A stretch of 64,000 nt of DNA, from assembly GCA_902729315.2 (NCBI GenBank), contig LR746272.1, forward strand, positions 7,007,827-7,071,826, read 5' to 3'. The stretch comes from Spirodela intermedia. Lineage: Eukaryota > Streptophyta > Magnoliopsida > Alismatales > Araceae. A program made the position numbers and the translations under genes. The notes below the pieces were generated by a model. The model was not told the origin of the DNA. It made no database searches and worked only from the letters and a program-made list of their open reading frames with translations. How positions within the stretch are numbered: position 1 is the stretch's first letter; each line of letters starts with the position of its first letter. Positions 35,601 through 47,560 of the stretch are shown here, piece after piece.

Positions 35601-36850
35601 GATCATCTGAGGTTGATGAAGAAAGCACATTGTTTACTGCTTTCCTCTTCGACACATGATGCAAAAATGAAAACGAAGGACATGGCTTCACAACATTGAT
35701 AGCACCTTAAGTAGGTTACGGCAGACTAATCCTCACTTACAACCCTTGTTTTCTAAGAACTAAGTAGCAAGGCTGTTACCAGCAACAATAATCATAGGAT
35801 GCAAAAGTATGACAAATCACGAGAATCTAGCCAGGCAAATGTCATAGGATCTCCATGCATACTAGTTGAACTGGTTATAATCAGTTATAAGTTTGACTAG
35901 AAAGATTAGGGGATTAGAAGAGGACCATAACAGCATTAATAAATATTACTTAATGAGAAAATTTAAGACAAAGATTTACATTTTTAAACATTAGATTCAA
36001 GATGGACTCTGCATTTGGAGTGGCGACCACCCGAATATCAGGGCGTAACTCAGAGAGTGGCTTTAGAGTCTTAACATGGCAGTGATCATCGAGGCTTTGC
36101 GTTATCAGCAAGCAATCCAGCTCAGGAAGGTCCTCAAGCTGCACCAAACCAAGAAACAGAACACCCTCCGAGATTCAGTTATTTGTGTTTACTGCATTTC
36201 AAGGACGGGTCAATTGACCAATTAGATTGCATTGGGCACAGATATCCACAAAAATACGGGGCAACTACTCCAGGACAATTACCTGGAAGTTCTTTAGGAA
36301 CTTCTTTTCGCCGTCATACAACCAGGGTATCCCAAAATCCAAGTTACCCACTAAGATAGGATCAACCAGAATATTCACACCTCCCACGTCCCACAACCAG
36401 CTGTTACCCTGAAACCAATCATTAAAAAACGCAACTAAAAATGAGTGCACGAAGTAAATCCGCTGATCAAACCAGCTAAGGACGCTGAAGACCTCCAGAT
36501 AAGTGAGCCTAATAGACGGGCTCGACAGCTCTGAAGACTCCCCTGAGATCACAGCCAGAGTATTCTCACGGGAGGAGCTGCAACCAACAAGGTGAAAACC
36601 TAGAGTCAAGATGGTGAAGGCAACGGGGAGAGACCTGAAGGTCCACTATGCTCCGGCTGATGTTTCTAAAGTACCTGTGGGCCTGGAGATTACTGAGAGT
36701 CCTGCCGCGGCAGAGCCGGGGAAGGGAGTTACGACGAGGGGTGAAGCTGAGGCCATGGATTGGAGGAGGCGAAAGTGCGATGGCGCGCTTGCTACCACGG
36801 TAGCGAAAAGACGGCTGGTAGTGACAGACGGGAGAGCAGTTGGCAGCCAT
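32672..36850 (-). CDS. Plastid-type metallo-beta-lactamase-fold protein (8 exons)
   Basis: It resembles the Arabidopsis AT1G29700-type metallo-hydrolase/oxidoreductase family, whose substrate I do not know. Coding exons are 36675-36850, 36493-36577, 36283-36408, 35980-36138, 34941-35059, 34630-34821, 34456-34546 and 32672-32764. Splice sites are GT..AG and phases agree, giving 346 aa. The N-terminus (MAANCSPVCHYQPS) is rich in Ser, Arg and Pro with no acidic residues, suggesting plastid import. Core text: RLTYLEGNSWLWD, ILVDPILVGNLDFGIPWL, CLLITQSLDDHCH (138-150), ATAGPVLGPPWQRPENG, SLYYEPHC, ADIVITPVIKQ, SFTLVSGQEDA and LEPTPGVPLEI. The canonical HxHxDH becomes QSLDDH, losing two metal-binding histidines. 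Start at 36850 has strong context (TCCATGGCTGCC). An in-frame ATG at 36964 is less transit-like. The exon 1-2 junction is the least certain. Confidence 0.88.
33086..33365. repeat. Tandem duplication of about 140 bp in an intron
   Basis: Two adjacent copies (33086-33225 and 33226-33365) share long stretches such as CAGAGATCTCGAAAGGCTGC and CGCCCTCCTGTTCA with scattered differences. They lie in the 1.7-kb last intron of the metallo-beta-lactamase-fold gene. Confidence 0.88.
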
Positions 36851-36964
36851 GGACAGAGCTCGAAGGAGAGGAAGAAGGGAGTCAGGCGTCCTTAGAACGA
36901 TGGGTCTTATTAAGACGACTCTGTGGTCTTCATTAAAAGGGAGACGTTTCAAATAGTTAGCCAA

Positions 36965-39330
36965 CCATTTGCAGCGCCGGGGCGGCGCCGAATTGGGTCG
37001 GACGTGTGCAGCAGACTAAATCATTTAAAAGCTTAGTAGGAAAAATATAGTAAAAACTATATATTTTTTTTAACGTCTTAGTTACACATTGATGATCTGA
37101 GCCATTGAATTCATTGTATAAATTAGATTAATAAGATAATAAATAGGTCGGCTTAAGGTCAAATATATTGGAAAACTTCTCGAATATTTTGTATGTCCCC
37201 ATGCTTTGTTACATTACTTGTGATCTTTCCACAAAGCATTTTTTCTTGCCTTTTTAGTAGTCCATTTGTGATACTCATAATTGACTTTAGTAACAAAATT
37301 TAATCTATATTTTATAACTTATAGTAAGTTAGTATGAGAAATGACTAAGTAGACAGCAGAATTAGTTGTCTCATGAAGAAGCCTTCTGCCCCAAATGAAT
37401 AAAAAGTGAGTCAATGCACATTTCAAGTAAAAGGCTGTATCATGGCCCTTGATTGCATTGCAAACAATCTAATTTGTCCTGCGAAAATTTCTTTAAAATT
37501 TTCAGTTTTCCCTCTTGCAAGTTTTTCTATTTCATTCTTCATAGTAATGATTAGATTGATTCAAAGTCCACTCATATGGAAGGCAACTAAGGGGGAACAC
37601 ATCTTTGTATTAATTTCAAACTCTCCAACCCTATATGGAAGGAAATCACTTTGAGAATTCCATTGCATAATCTTGCTCATGAATCAAGTGGTCCCTCTTT
37701 CAAATATGCTTCTGCACCTTCAAGATAAGAAATCATCAAATTTAAAGGTGCAAAATAAATCTATACTTCTTTTCCTTAGTCTTATTTTGTATTTGAGTAT
37801 TGATAGTACTTTGACTGACTTAGAGCTATGAATCTATAAGATATTTTCTGAGCATTAAATTAACTGGCCCCTATATCAAAACAAATCTGGAAAAAGTGTT
37901 TTAGAAAACACTCGAGTCAACTAAAATTATTAAATCTAGTGTAAGCCTACTTGATGTCTCTGTGTTTAACTAATGTATAGATGGGAGTTAGTTGTGGCTA
38001 TGGGTGTGATCCTTAGAGAGTGAAATAGGCTAAGTGGGCTGAAGTATTATAAATCTTGACTCCACGTATTTATAGGAAATGAAAATTAAGAAAATAATAA
38101 TAAAAAGGACCAATAACTCCCCTCTTGGTTCCTCTTGTAGACTCAATCAAACTAATAGAAGACTTAAATCGTTAGTGAGATAAAAAAGTGATTGAACAAA
38201 GAAAAACAACATAATTTATAGTGTAGTATCTATAACTTCTTACTCTTATGAATTTTCATCATGAATAGTGTGTTTAACCCTAAAAATTAGGTAAAAAATG
38301 TATAGATTAAGTTGTGAGTTTTTGTAATTTTTATGTCATTCTTCTTAAAATGGATATCATTCCAATTTTCATGAAGAAATGATTTTCCTGGAAATTCAGT
38401 CCATGTGACACTCTTCATTTTTAATACTGTCTTACTTAGTACACGATTTCTTATTCCACCCACAATATATGTATACCTCTAGCACCCAATTATGGGTATT
38501 CTCACATGCTTTTGAACCTCATAGCCAAGGAAAATTTTGCTCATGTTTCTTGACTCTCGTGCCCTTGTTTCTAGGCTTCTCGATTCAAATTGGTAGCCAA
38601 ACCTTCTCACTCAACATATCCTATTCCCCATTTCCAACTAGCTAATGGATCTCACTCAGGATTCCCACGTGCTTCACTATAAATACCTGAATTGAGATGA
38701 TGCCTAAGATGAGTTCGTAATGGAGCCCTAGTTGTCCTAGTGTCCAAGCGGCAGATTAGTCTCTAACATTTCACAAATAAACCTCATTTACTGCAGATTA
38801 TCGCTTCTCAAATATCTGCTCTTTGATCGATTTCAACTGATTAAAAACCTGGGTTCATAGTGCATGATGATACCACTAGCGCATAATGCTTTGATTTTTA
38901 AATAAAAAAAGTAATGGAAACGCAAGGACAGCAAGATAATGTGAAGCAACCACGGGACCCCCCGGAGGAGACGTTGGAAATCCTAGCAGAGATTCAGTGC
39001 AACCAGAGTGAAAGGAGGGAGATCCAGAGGAACCGGACGCGCAACTCTCCACGTCGCAGGCGTGCTCTCATGTCCTTGGATGGTTACACGTATGGATGAT
39101 GTGAGCAGGTAATAACCATGAATGATCACGCTCATACTTCACCCTCGCGAGTCGTTCAAATAGCAAAGAAAAATTATGGGCTGCAATGCCGCCCCGGGCG
39201 CTCCCGTCTGCGGCGTGCGGCGGCATGGTCAGGCGTCGTTCCTCGGAACCCCAACAAAGCAGCTCGCTCTTTCTTAAAACTTTTCGCCAAGTACTGTGTA
39301 ATATAACTTGAACACGCTCGAATCAAAACT
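36965..39330. other. Intergenic AT-rich sequence
   Basis: No gene is recognised. A good TATAAATAC (38678-38686) on the plus strand is followed by about 230 bp that ends before an ATG at 38914 with a 61-codon frame (METQGQQDNVKQPRDPPEE). The arrangement resembles an LTR promoter with a gag start, but I found no primer site or second LTR. Confidence 0.4.
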
Positions 39331-39539
39331 AGAAATACTTTATTCGAACCGAACAGTTCACGTATCGTACATCTAATTACGTATATATTGACACGAAAAT
39401 ACCAGGAGCTGCAAAGCTGACTTGATGACTTGGGGAGTTTACCGACAGTCGCGCACGGATACAAAGGTGGATAACTACGGTGATAGATGTGTGCATGAGG
39501 ATACGTAGATCGACAGATACACGAAATTTCTGGCCAGAA

Positions 39540-39887
39540 TTATCCGCATGTAAATCCAGAAGGCACCGACCTGCCACAGGAGCTAAGAATCCGGGCTGTT
39601 GATCTAAAACCGAGGAACCCAAATCTGGCGGCAACACAGAGGCATGATGCGGCCTGTTGATCGGAGAGTCTATCAAGTGCGAGGCAACAAGCAAACCTAG
39701 AAGCCAATCTCCAGAACCCAAAACGGCGGAACACAACAGAGCACACCCTCAATCTGAAGGCTTGGGTAGAGCAGAATAGAAAAGGTTGCGGAGGGGGAGG
39801 TGATGGAGTTTGAGAAGAAACCAAGGTCAACCACAGCAGGTTCAGCAAGAGGATTCCTTTGGTGGCGCCGATTTTGGAGGCCGTCAC
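39540..39887 (-). CDS. HyPRP / LTP-like 8-cysteine secreted protein, copy 1
   Basis: An intronless 115-aa protein of the hybrid proline-rich (hydrophobic seed protein-like, 8CM) family, which acts in the cell wall or at the cell surface. A signal peptide (MTASKIGATKGILLLNLLWL) ends near SSQ, followed by a very short proline spacer (PSPPPPQP). The eight cysteines follow the family pattern C-x9-C-x17-CC-x13-CLC-x19-C-x9-C, ending VPSGFTC as in typical members. The x19 spacing is five residues shorter than in copy 3 (x24), which may strain the fold. A TATAAATAC lies about 100 bp upstream. It belongs to a cluster of three with 51.4 kb and 56.0-56.4 kb. Confidence 0.82.
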   Translation of the reverse strand: MTASKIGATKGILLLNLLWLTLVSSQTPSPPPPQPFLFCSTQAFRLRVCSVVFRRFGFWRLASRFACCLALDRLSDQQAASCLCVAARFGFLGFRSTARILSSCGRSVPSGFTCG

Positions 39888-39985
39888 CCAAGGAGGAATG
39901 TTCTTACAGGGTGATACCCGTGCAGGGAGTAAGGACGTAAGGAGACATGGTGAGAGTGTAGGTACATTGGGTTGGACGTAAGGAC

Positions 39986-39994
39986 GTATTTATA
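39986..39994 (-). promoter_or_regulatory. TATA box of HyPRP copy 1
   Basis: TATAAATAC on the minus strand about 100 bp before the ATG. It occupies the same relative position as in copy 3. Confidence 0.75.
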
Positions 39995-40166
39995 GAGCAG
40001 GGAGGAAAGCGTGATACCCGTGCGAAAAGCATCTCTGTTCTCAACGGAGAAATTTGCAATGCAAAACGAGAGTCGACTCTACTGGCATAGTGGACAAGGA
40101 TTATTCTTCCCATCGATGTCGGTGGCTTTAAAACGAATTAAGAATTTCGGCCCCGGTCAGTGGGCA

Positions 40167-40190
40167 GTGCTTTTCACATTTATAGGACGC
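40167..40190 (-). promoter_or_regulatory. Conserved upstream motif, unit 1
   Basis: The minus strand reads CCTATAAATGTGAAAAGCAC. It differs by one base from the unit 2 and unit 3 copies and contains a second TATA-like sequence about 290 bp upstream of the ATG. Confidence 0.7.
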
Positions 40191-40314
40191 TTGCCGAGTG
40201 ACGTCTCATTGACTGCGAGATAACAAATCCATGTAAAAGTCAACTTTTGACTATAGTTATTGCGGTCTGCACGTAATAAGTGTTAAAAGGCCAACTATCA
40301 CCCATGCCTGCGGC

Positions 40315-40318
<4 letters not shown>

Positions 40319-40365
<47 letters not shown>
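40319..40365. repeat. (TC)n microsatellite
   Basis: About 23 uninterrupted TC units followed by TATC repeats. Units 2 and 3 have short C/T tracts in the same place, so the array expanded only in unit 1. Confidence 0.95.
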
Positions 40366-40374
<9 letters not shown>

Positions 40375-43300
40375 CCTCTGCTCCCTCTATACGGGGGCAC
40401 CTGACCATCGTTTGACGAGAGTTGCGCATAGCGTTTCACGATCCTTTGACGTCCAACAACGACCGCCGCTTGGTAAATATCTGGCCAACGGGATACGGAA
40501 CATTGGTGGAAGCGGTCGCGTCTTCTGTGTTCGGATATACTCCCCCGTTTACCTTCTCTGTTTAATGGTTGCGTCGGAAGAAGAATAGGTTCATTGGTGA
40601 CGAGATTTCCGAATCTCAGCCGTGATGATCTCCATCCTTCCCTTATGGTGTTTCCGTACTCGTTTTCATTCGATCGTCTTCCGGACAAAAAGGTCATAAA
40701 TGTGCAGGACTCGCATTGATCCACTCCCCCAGGCTAAGTAAGACAGTCTGAGAATTCAACACCAGTTCCTCGCTATGGATGAGGACGATACCCAATGCAG
40801 ATTTACTCGATCGCCCATGATAGAGAAGGCAAGATAGATACAACCCTCTGCGGCAATATTTTAGATGTGGTTTGATAATGGGGTGAGGAGCTCGGTTAGA
40901 ACTCAGGCTTGGTTTGTCCGAGTAATTAACACGGTGTGTCTAATAATTATTATATGCCAATGAAAACAAAATTAGCCACTATCAACACCGATAATCAGCG
41001 GATAATTATTTTGATAACATGAATAAGGTGACTGAAGCCTCTCGTTCAATTGACGTTTAGACCAGAAGATCATGAGAATGAAAATCTTTCACGTTTTCTC
41101 TAGAACATGAAAGATAAATCGCGATCTCTGTAGAAGAGTAGGCTCGACCTCAATAACGGAAGCCAACTAAGGTCGTCCCGTGAGAATGGCTTCCTCCGGG
41201 TTTTCAGTGGGGGGCCTCCGTAGATTTTCTGGATTCTGTTCTTAAATGTCCGCAGCATTATCTGGGACAGATGTTAAAGGTTGATAGAAAAAGACAGTTT
41301 TTAGTTTTCCCCAAGACTTTTCCCCGAAGATGCCGCTAGGTTAATCGACTGTGTTGTAACTAGGTCACCGCCGATTGGTAAGGGAAGGACTGCCGATTTC
41401 TGTTGATGAATCGGATCTCATGTAACAATGACGGGCTAAGGAAAGAGTAGCTGATCTCGTACCGACAGCTCTTACCAAAGAAGTGACCTTGAAACTGCAT
41501 TTCTCAATCCATGACTCGCTGAAGCCAGATGACTTCCTAGGGCGTTGAATTTCAAATATCACATGCCTCATAATGCTCTAAGCGTTATGGGTGAAAGTCT
41601 AACATAGAGCAGTCCAAATTATTTCCTAATTTTGTAAATAAATTCTTAGTTTGAAAGTAATGAGATTTTGGAAAGTTGAAAAATCAATTGGCATTAAAAC
41701 CTATTACGAACATCAATGACCTCTTACTAGGTTCGCTGCGTTTTACATCAACTATGTCAGCCACATGGAAGATAGTGGCTTACCAGCCACAAAAGTGAGT
41801 CTGCTTCATTTGGAAATACACTGTCTATTTCCAGTACTCACAAATCATGCCTTAAACATGATTACATTTGCCTAATGAAGTAATATAATCACTAGATCAA
41901 ATAAATTGTGACCTTAACTTACTCTAGGAAATAATAATACTTGATTTGTAAGTTAGATGCCGTTGCTGTCAGGAAGGTCAAATAGGAACTGAGATGGGGG
42001 GAATTGATCTTTCACACTGACATGTGAATGGTCGACCTATATCTAGGAGACATGACTCAGAAAAGGCTAATCTAACTGTGTCAGCCCTCCTTCAAATATA
42101 GCGTCCGCATATAACAACTTTAATGGTGCTTTTTCTCTTTACTTGGTCCTCAACTAGCCCCACAAGTTCCAGTGATCTCCATAAATACACGTTCAAAACA
42201 AAGGGCAGCTCACTTAGATAGTACTAGATTCTTGACTCTAATGAGCCATAGCTTGTAGACCAATATTTATTCTTCTATCTATGACCTATTGTAGACTATA
42301 CATGCTTCTATTGATGACCCATCACACAAAGAACTTGCTATTTTGATTTATGCTCTCCTCTAAAAAACTCAAATGGTCTCATGGTTTTGAGATCTCATCC
42401 ATTTAGTTAAAAGTTCTCACCATTTTTAATCTTGATAATTAGTGTCTTCCATGCAAGAAATAAATTGAATCACTTTCTAGTACTTGGAAATGGTCCATGG
42501 CTAGATTGAAACATTATACAATTTGGGTGTTATTTGTAATTGTCCTTTAGTAAGTGGCATGAAAATTTCTCAGCTCATGTAAGTCAAGATATTTTAAGAA
42601 ACTCTTTTTAGTGAAAAGCATGTCTTAAAAAAGGTTTTACTTGTCCTAATATTTTCTAACATTTTAAGAAAAGTTAAACCAATTTTTTATTATTTTTAGT
42701 TTTAGTGAAGCATCATTACAATCCACAAGGAAAAGTGAATTGATACTTTATTTCGTTTGTTATTTTTTCTTTTTCTTAATTGATCTAAATATCCAAATGT
42801 TTATAATTGTTCAGGTTGTTAGTTTTTTGGCTGCAATCAGGTTGAGAATGTGGTACAGTGAAGATTTTATATATCTTGATTCATATCTTTTTTTATTATG
42901 TCGCTAATAATTTATATGAATGACACAACTTTTCTACTGCTTTGGGCTCTGACTCATGTATACTTTACAAGAGCATTTGTTCTTGATTTCCACTTACAAT
43001 GTAATATTTCATGATGGTGATGGAAGAAGATAAGGTCTGGCTTTTGAATCCAAAAACTCGGCCTTTGGAGAAGGAACCAAGTCCTGAATCCTTGAGTCTT
43101 TTGAGTCTTCTTTTTGAGTCCTGAAAAAGAACAAACACCCTCCTTGAGTCTTCTTTCTTTTTGTTTTGGTCCCTCTTAAGGAGGCTGTGTTTGGGCCCTA
43201 GCCCCTTCCCAAGTGGAGGCCACCCATTTGGTACTGCTCTAGCCCATGCGCTGCAACTTGACACCTAGTCCATTCCTAGAAGGTCAATCATCTTGGTACT

Positions 43301-44552
43301 GCTCTAGTTTCATGAGTCATTTTTATCTTGGGGGGTGTGGGTGATGGACACCTAGGCCTAGCCCCTTCCTAATGTGAGTCCTAGTACTACTCTAGCCTAA
43401 TTGTGCCTTGGTTAAAGTGCAGGGGATTGATTGGTGGCATGGGAAGAATATTCTCGAGAGATTTCATAGTGGGTAGGTAAGGGAGACTAATTGATAATGA
43501 TGGGACATTTTCGTAACTATTTCTTGAATGATGTGACATTTTTTTTCTGCAAATGGCTTGCGAAGAAACTTCGTAAGAGGTCACACATCCTGCCACTACT
43601 TCAACTTGAGCATTCTCAACTTCAAAGTTCTTTGAACCAGTCCTCTTCTGTTTTATTGAAGCCCAATAAGGTTTTTGGGTCACATTTTTAGATTCACTTC
43701 TTTAGGACTTAATACTGTGCATTTTGGGCTTAGCTTCTAACTTTTGAATATTGTAGGTTGCATCATGGGCAATTTGGACTGCATTATTTCACCACTGATT
43801 ACACGAGATCAACTACCACTTAATTTTTTAAAAACCTTACTCTACATTACATGATAAAAATTTGACTAAATCATTGATTGCAAGGTTTATCCACAAATTA
43901 AAAAAAATTGATGAGGCTAATTAATTTGAAATGATATTTCAATGACAAGCTTTTGGATTTTAATGAAGATGCCATCCTTTGTATATACAATTTCTCTATT
44001 TTCTTCACATTTTGAATCTTGATGACTATTGAAGATTGTATGCTAGTTGCTTTGATGAAGATTTTTTTCTTTCTTGATTATTTCTTGATTACAATCCAAC
44101 TTTCAATTATTTTTCTTTGTAAAATATTCACAAGCTTGTGATTTTTAAGGGAAAAAATCTTTCTCTAAAGGCTGCAAGGCATTAACAAAAGCACAAGAAA
44201 ATGAGCTATTCAAAAATCCCTCCTACACGAAGAATCGCTTTCATTTATAAGCTGAATGTTCAATGAGACTTTCTCTTATAATTATCATTTTAAACACTTC
44301 AATTTAACATTCCTTTGAAAGCTCCAACAGAAGAATCCAATATGATTTATTCTCTAGTGTTGTGATTTTATCCTTTAAGATGACATCAATAATGAGAACT
44401 TGTTGCCAAAATATAAATATAAAAAATTATCATAACTAATTTTATAATGAAATGAAGTAGTGCTTTTGACTTCAAGATAAATACGAATATCTTAAAATAG
44501 GCCATATTTATAAATTAATTTTCTAGAGTCCATACTATTGAATTTAAGGTTG

Positions 44553-44720
44553 CACTAAAATCAAGAAGTGGGGTTTGAATTGATTGTATCCTAATATTAA
44601 CCTCTAGTAAACTAATCTATCTTTCTTGAATTATTCTTCACTATATTAATAATTTTTCATTGGTTCAACCCCTTGCCTATGTCTACTCTCAAAGAACACT
44701 CTATTCTTAGGTCCAACTAA
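44553..44720 (+). repeat. Dispersed repeat copy A (ATCAAGAAG..TTGAATTGAT family)
   Basis: It starts CACTAAAATCAAGAAGTGGG, then TTTGAATTGAT, and later CTATGTCTACTCT. The same order recurs at 61045 and 63644, where it interrupts a copia element, so it is probably the edge of another LTR family. Confidence 0.5.
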
Positions 44721-46859
44721 AATAACACTCAATTACAATCAATTACTATCAAAAATAGGTATTCTCAAATTTTATATTGAAGTTTTCTTTTAAATTCACA
44801 ATTCTTGATAGGTCAAATTTGACTACAAGCCTCAACTCTCTTGAATTATTATGTTAGAACTTAATCCCATGTTAATGTTGTGGGAAATAATGAAGAATGT
44901 TGAATTAACTATTTTGTAAACTTTCATAAAGACTTGAATCCCTTCAAGGATTTGATGGGGAGAATTGAATTTTGCTTAATTTTCTCCTCCCTCTTCACAT
45001 CTTGAATTCATCTTATTGTATACTAACTTATCAATAAAATTAACCTAAAGAGATTAATTTTGAATTAAGAAATACTCCCCAACATGGTGCCTTCTCATTA
45101 AAACGTTCTTCAAATTTCACTCAATTTACATCTAGATCACTGAAAAAACTATTAAAATAGAACTCAAGAATTTTAAACAATTGAGAATGATTGTTCAGGA
45201 CTTGTTAGCTATTAGAGAAGGGCTCAACTTATCAAGAAGTTTGAGTCTCATCCTTCCCCTATTTTTTGTAATTATTAAATATTTAAAACTTAAAGAATTA
45301 AAAATTCAGGTATTTGAAACTGATATGAGATATGATTTAAGAATTTATATATCTTCTAGGAGAAAACAAACAAATGTAACTATTAAGCTTTAGCATTTGT
45401 AGTTGAAATTATCAATCCTAGTGTACCACTAAGATCTTTAGCAATTGAAACAAATTGTATTTTTTCTGAAAAAGTAAGTTCCACTACTCAAATAGTAGTC
45501 ATGAAACAAGTAGCTGAGAAATTAGAACTATAACTAGCTCAATTCATATAATTAGAGGCATAACTGAATCTCAAAAAAGTAATAATTTTGAAACCCAATT
45601 CACAATTGCCATAAATAAGACATATATGGAATAGACATATTGAACCTTCATATCAATATTTGACATCTTACACTAGTAAGATATTATATTCTAATTTTTT
45701 AATCATTTATATTTAATAATATATTAAAAATCTGAAAAACTAGTCTTCTAGTTTGCACAATCAAAAACTTTTCCTTAAAAAAATGATTAAAAATAATACT
45801 TTCAAAGATGGACATCTAGTATATCAATTAAAATTTCATATCAGTATTTTACTTTAAAATTTTCCAAAGACAAATATATATTAGTATTTTTATCATAATT
45901 ATTGACACTTTAAATATTTCTAAATAAATTGATTAATATTTAAAAGTAAAAAAAAGTCTATAATTAAAAATATAAGCATTAAATACCATTAACATGGTGT
46001 TTCATGTACTCTTATGTTTCAATATGTTTTTTACATCTTATTAAGCCAATGTTGTACTTCCTACCACCTTATCAATATAGTATCATCATCAATACTTAAT
46101 AGCTAAGACCTATATGAACTTTTATGTTTTGACAAATATTATTTCTATTGATGTTGATGTTATTTGTTTTGATACGTATATTAGAAATTTTATTTTATGA
46201 ATTATTTTTGAATGAGTTATCAAATAATTTATTGGATGATCAATATACATCATAATTAATACTATTGATAAACATTTACATTATATTATTGATGATGTTC
46301 AATGTTATCATATGACTAACAATGAATTAAATATTCACACTCTTGAGATATCTTTCTATGTTTAAATAATATAATGCTATATTCTTAAAATATGAGTACA
46401 TAATTAATTGTATTTAATATACCATAAAGTCTCACATATATTCTTGAAAATAATAGTTGTGAGATTTGAATGCAAAACCTAAGCACTATGAAGACATAAA
46501 TCTTAGCATGAAAATTGTTTAGAAAATTAAAAAAACTCAATGATAGATATGAGATTCAAACTCAAGAAACAAACTACGTGACTACGAGAAAAATGATGGC
46601 TGAATTCAAGTATTAGATGGAGCAAAGTAATGCCAAATTTCATTCTGAAATTATTCATAGCACTATGAAGACATAGTGACTTGTGGAAAGCTAGTGAAAT
46701 ATTCAATAGTAAAATCAAATGATCAATAACTGAAGCAAGATTTGATCTTTAGTCTTACATGACAGTTAAGTTAGACTATTCGCATAACATTATGAATAAA
46801 GTAAATAATTCTTATGCCACATAGCTTGCATGATGACACCTCAAAGTCTTATGTAGAAA

Positions 46860-47560
46860 AATTACGAAACATAATCACTAACTTCAACCTAGTCTAAAAA
46901 CAAGATTATCTATTGAAGTGTCACAAATCTCAAACTAGAAACATCAAAGATCATTTATGAGAAACCTACACGTTCTGAAATAAAAATGAACTCAGGGTTA
47001 GTTTTATATACTCTAGATGACAACACATCACTTGAGTACATGAAAAAAATGGTAAGCTCAATGACAATATCTTAGTTTGACTCTGAAGATAAATATGTCT
47101 ATTGAAATGTTTTAAATCTCTAAAAAATCATCAAAGATTATTTGTGAGAGACCTACATGTTTCAAAGCAAAGAAGGATTGAAGGTCAATGTTGTGCACCT
47201 TAGATGGTAAAATGTCATCATAATTTATGGATAAAATAAGTTCAATGACAATGTCCTAACTTGACTATGAAGACAAAGATTTTTGTTGATCAATTTAAAA
47301 TCTTCATACAAATTGTGAAAAGATTTAAGTTGAAGTATAAATGAAGGTCAAAGGTGTAGATTCTAGATAGTAACTCATCAACAAAATATATAGACTAAAG
47401 ACAAATCAAATTCTCTACTATGAGTAAAATCTTGAAAAAGAAAATGTATATTGATCAATTATGAATCTGTAAACAAGATATTATAGACTACAATCACAAT
47501 AATAGAAAATTTAAATTATTAAACAGTTGAAGATTGATAATCATAAATTAGTAGTGACAT
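46860..47560. repeat. Imperfect tandem array, period about 185 bp
   Basis: The motif CTTAGTTTGACTCTGAAGA with its variants, followed by a TATTGAAATGT..AAATCT block, recurs at about 46881, 47071, 47255 and 47410. GAGA-ACCTACA and TAGATG phrases fall between them. There are about 3.5 copies, strongly diverged. Confidence 0.6.

Larger units (their letters stand above)
39330..40740 (-). repeat. Triplicated segment, unit 1 (with HyPRP gene)
   Basis: This segment shares an ordered series of blocks with 51405-53070 and 55730-57765: a 3' flank with TTTACCGACA and GATACGTAGAT, the 8-cysteine gene, a TATAAATGTGAAAACCAC motif, a C/T tract, a GATCCTTTGA block and a CATAAATGT block. Unit 1 lacks roughly 350-450 bp between the TATA motif and the C/T tract compared with the other two. 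Confidence 0.82.

Noticed and set aside
36848-36964. Upstream in-frame ATG at 36964 as the start of the metallo-beta-lactamase-fold gene
   Set aside because: It would place acidic and hydrophobic text before a good transit peptide. The ATG at 36850 has much stronger context.
38678-39099. TATA box plus short METQGQQDN frame as a gene or new retroelement
   Set aside because: The frame is 61 codons with no known motif, and there is no primer-binding site or second LTR to support an element.
45060-46500. Possible endogenous pararetrovirus or virus-like sequence
   Set aside because: I saw no reverse transcriptase, movement or coat motif. The region is simply AT-rich with short frames.
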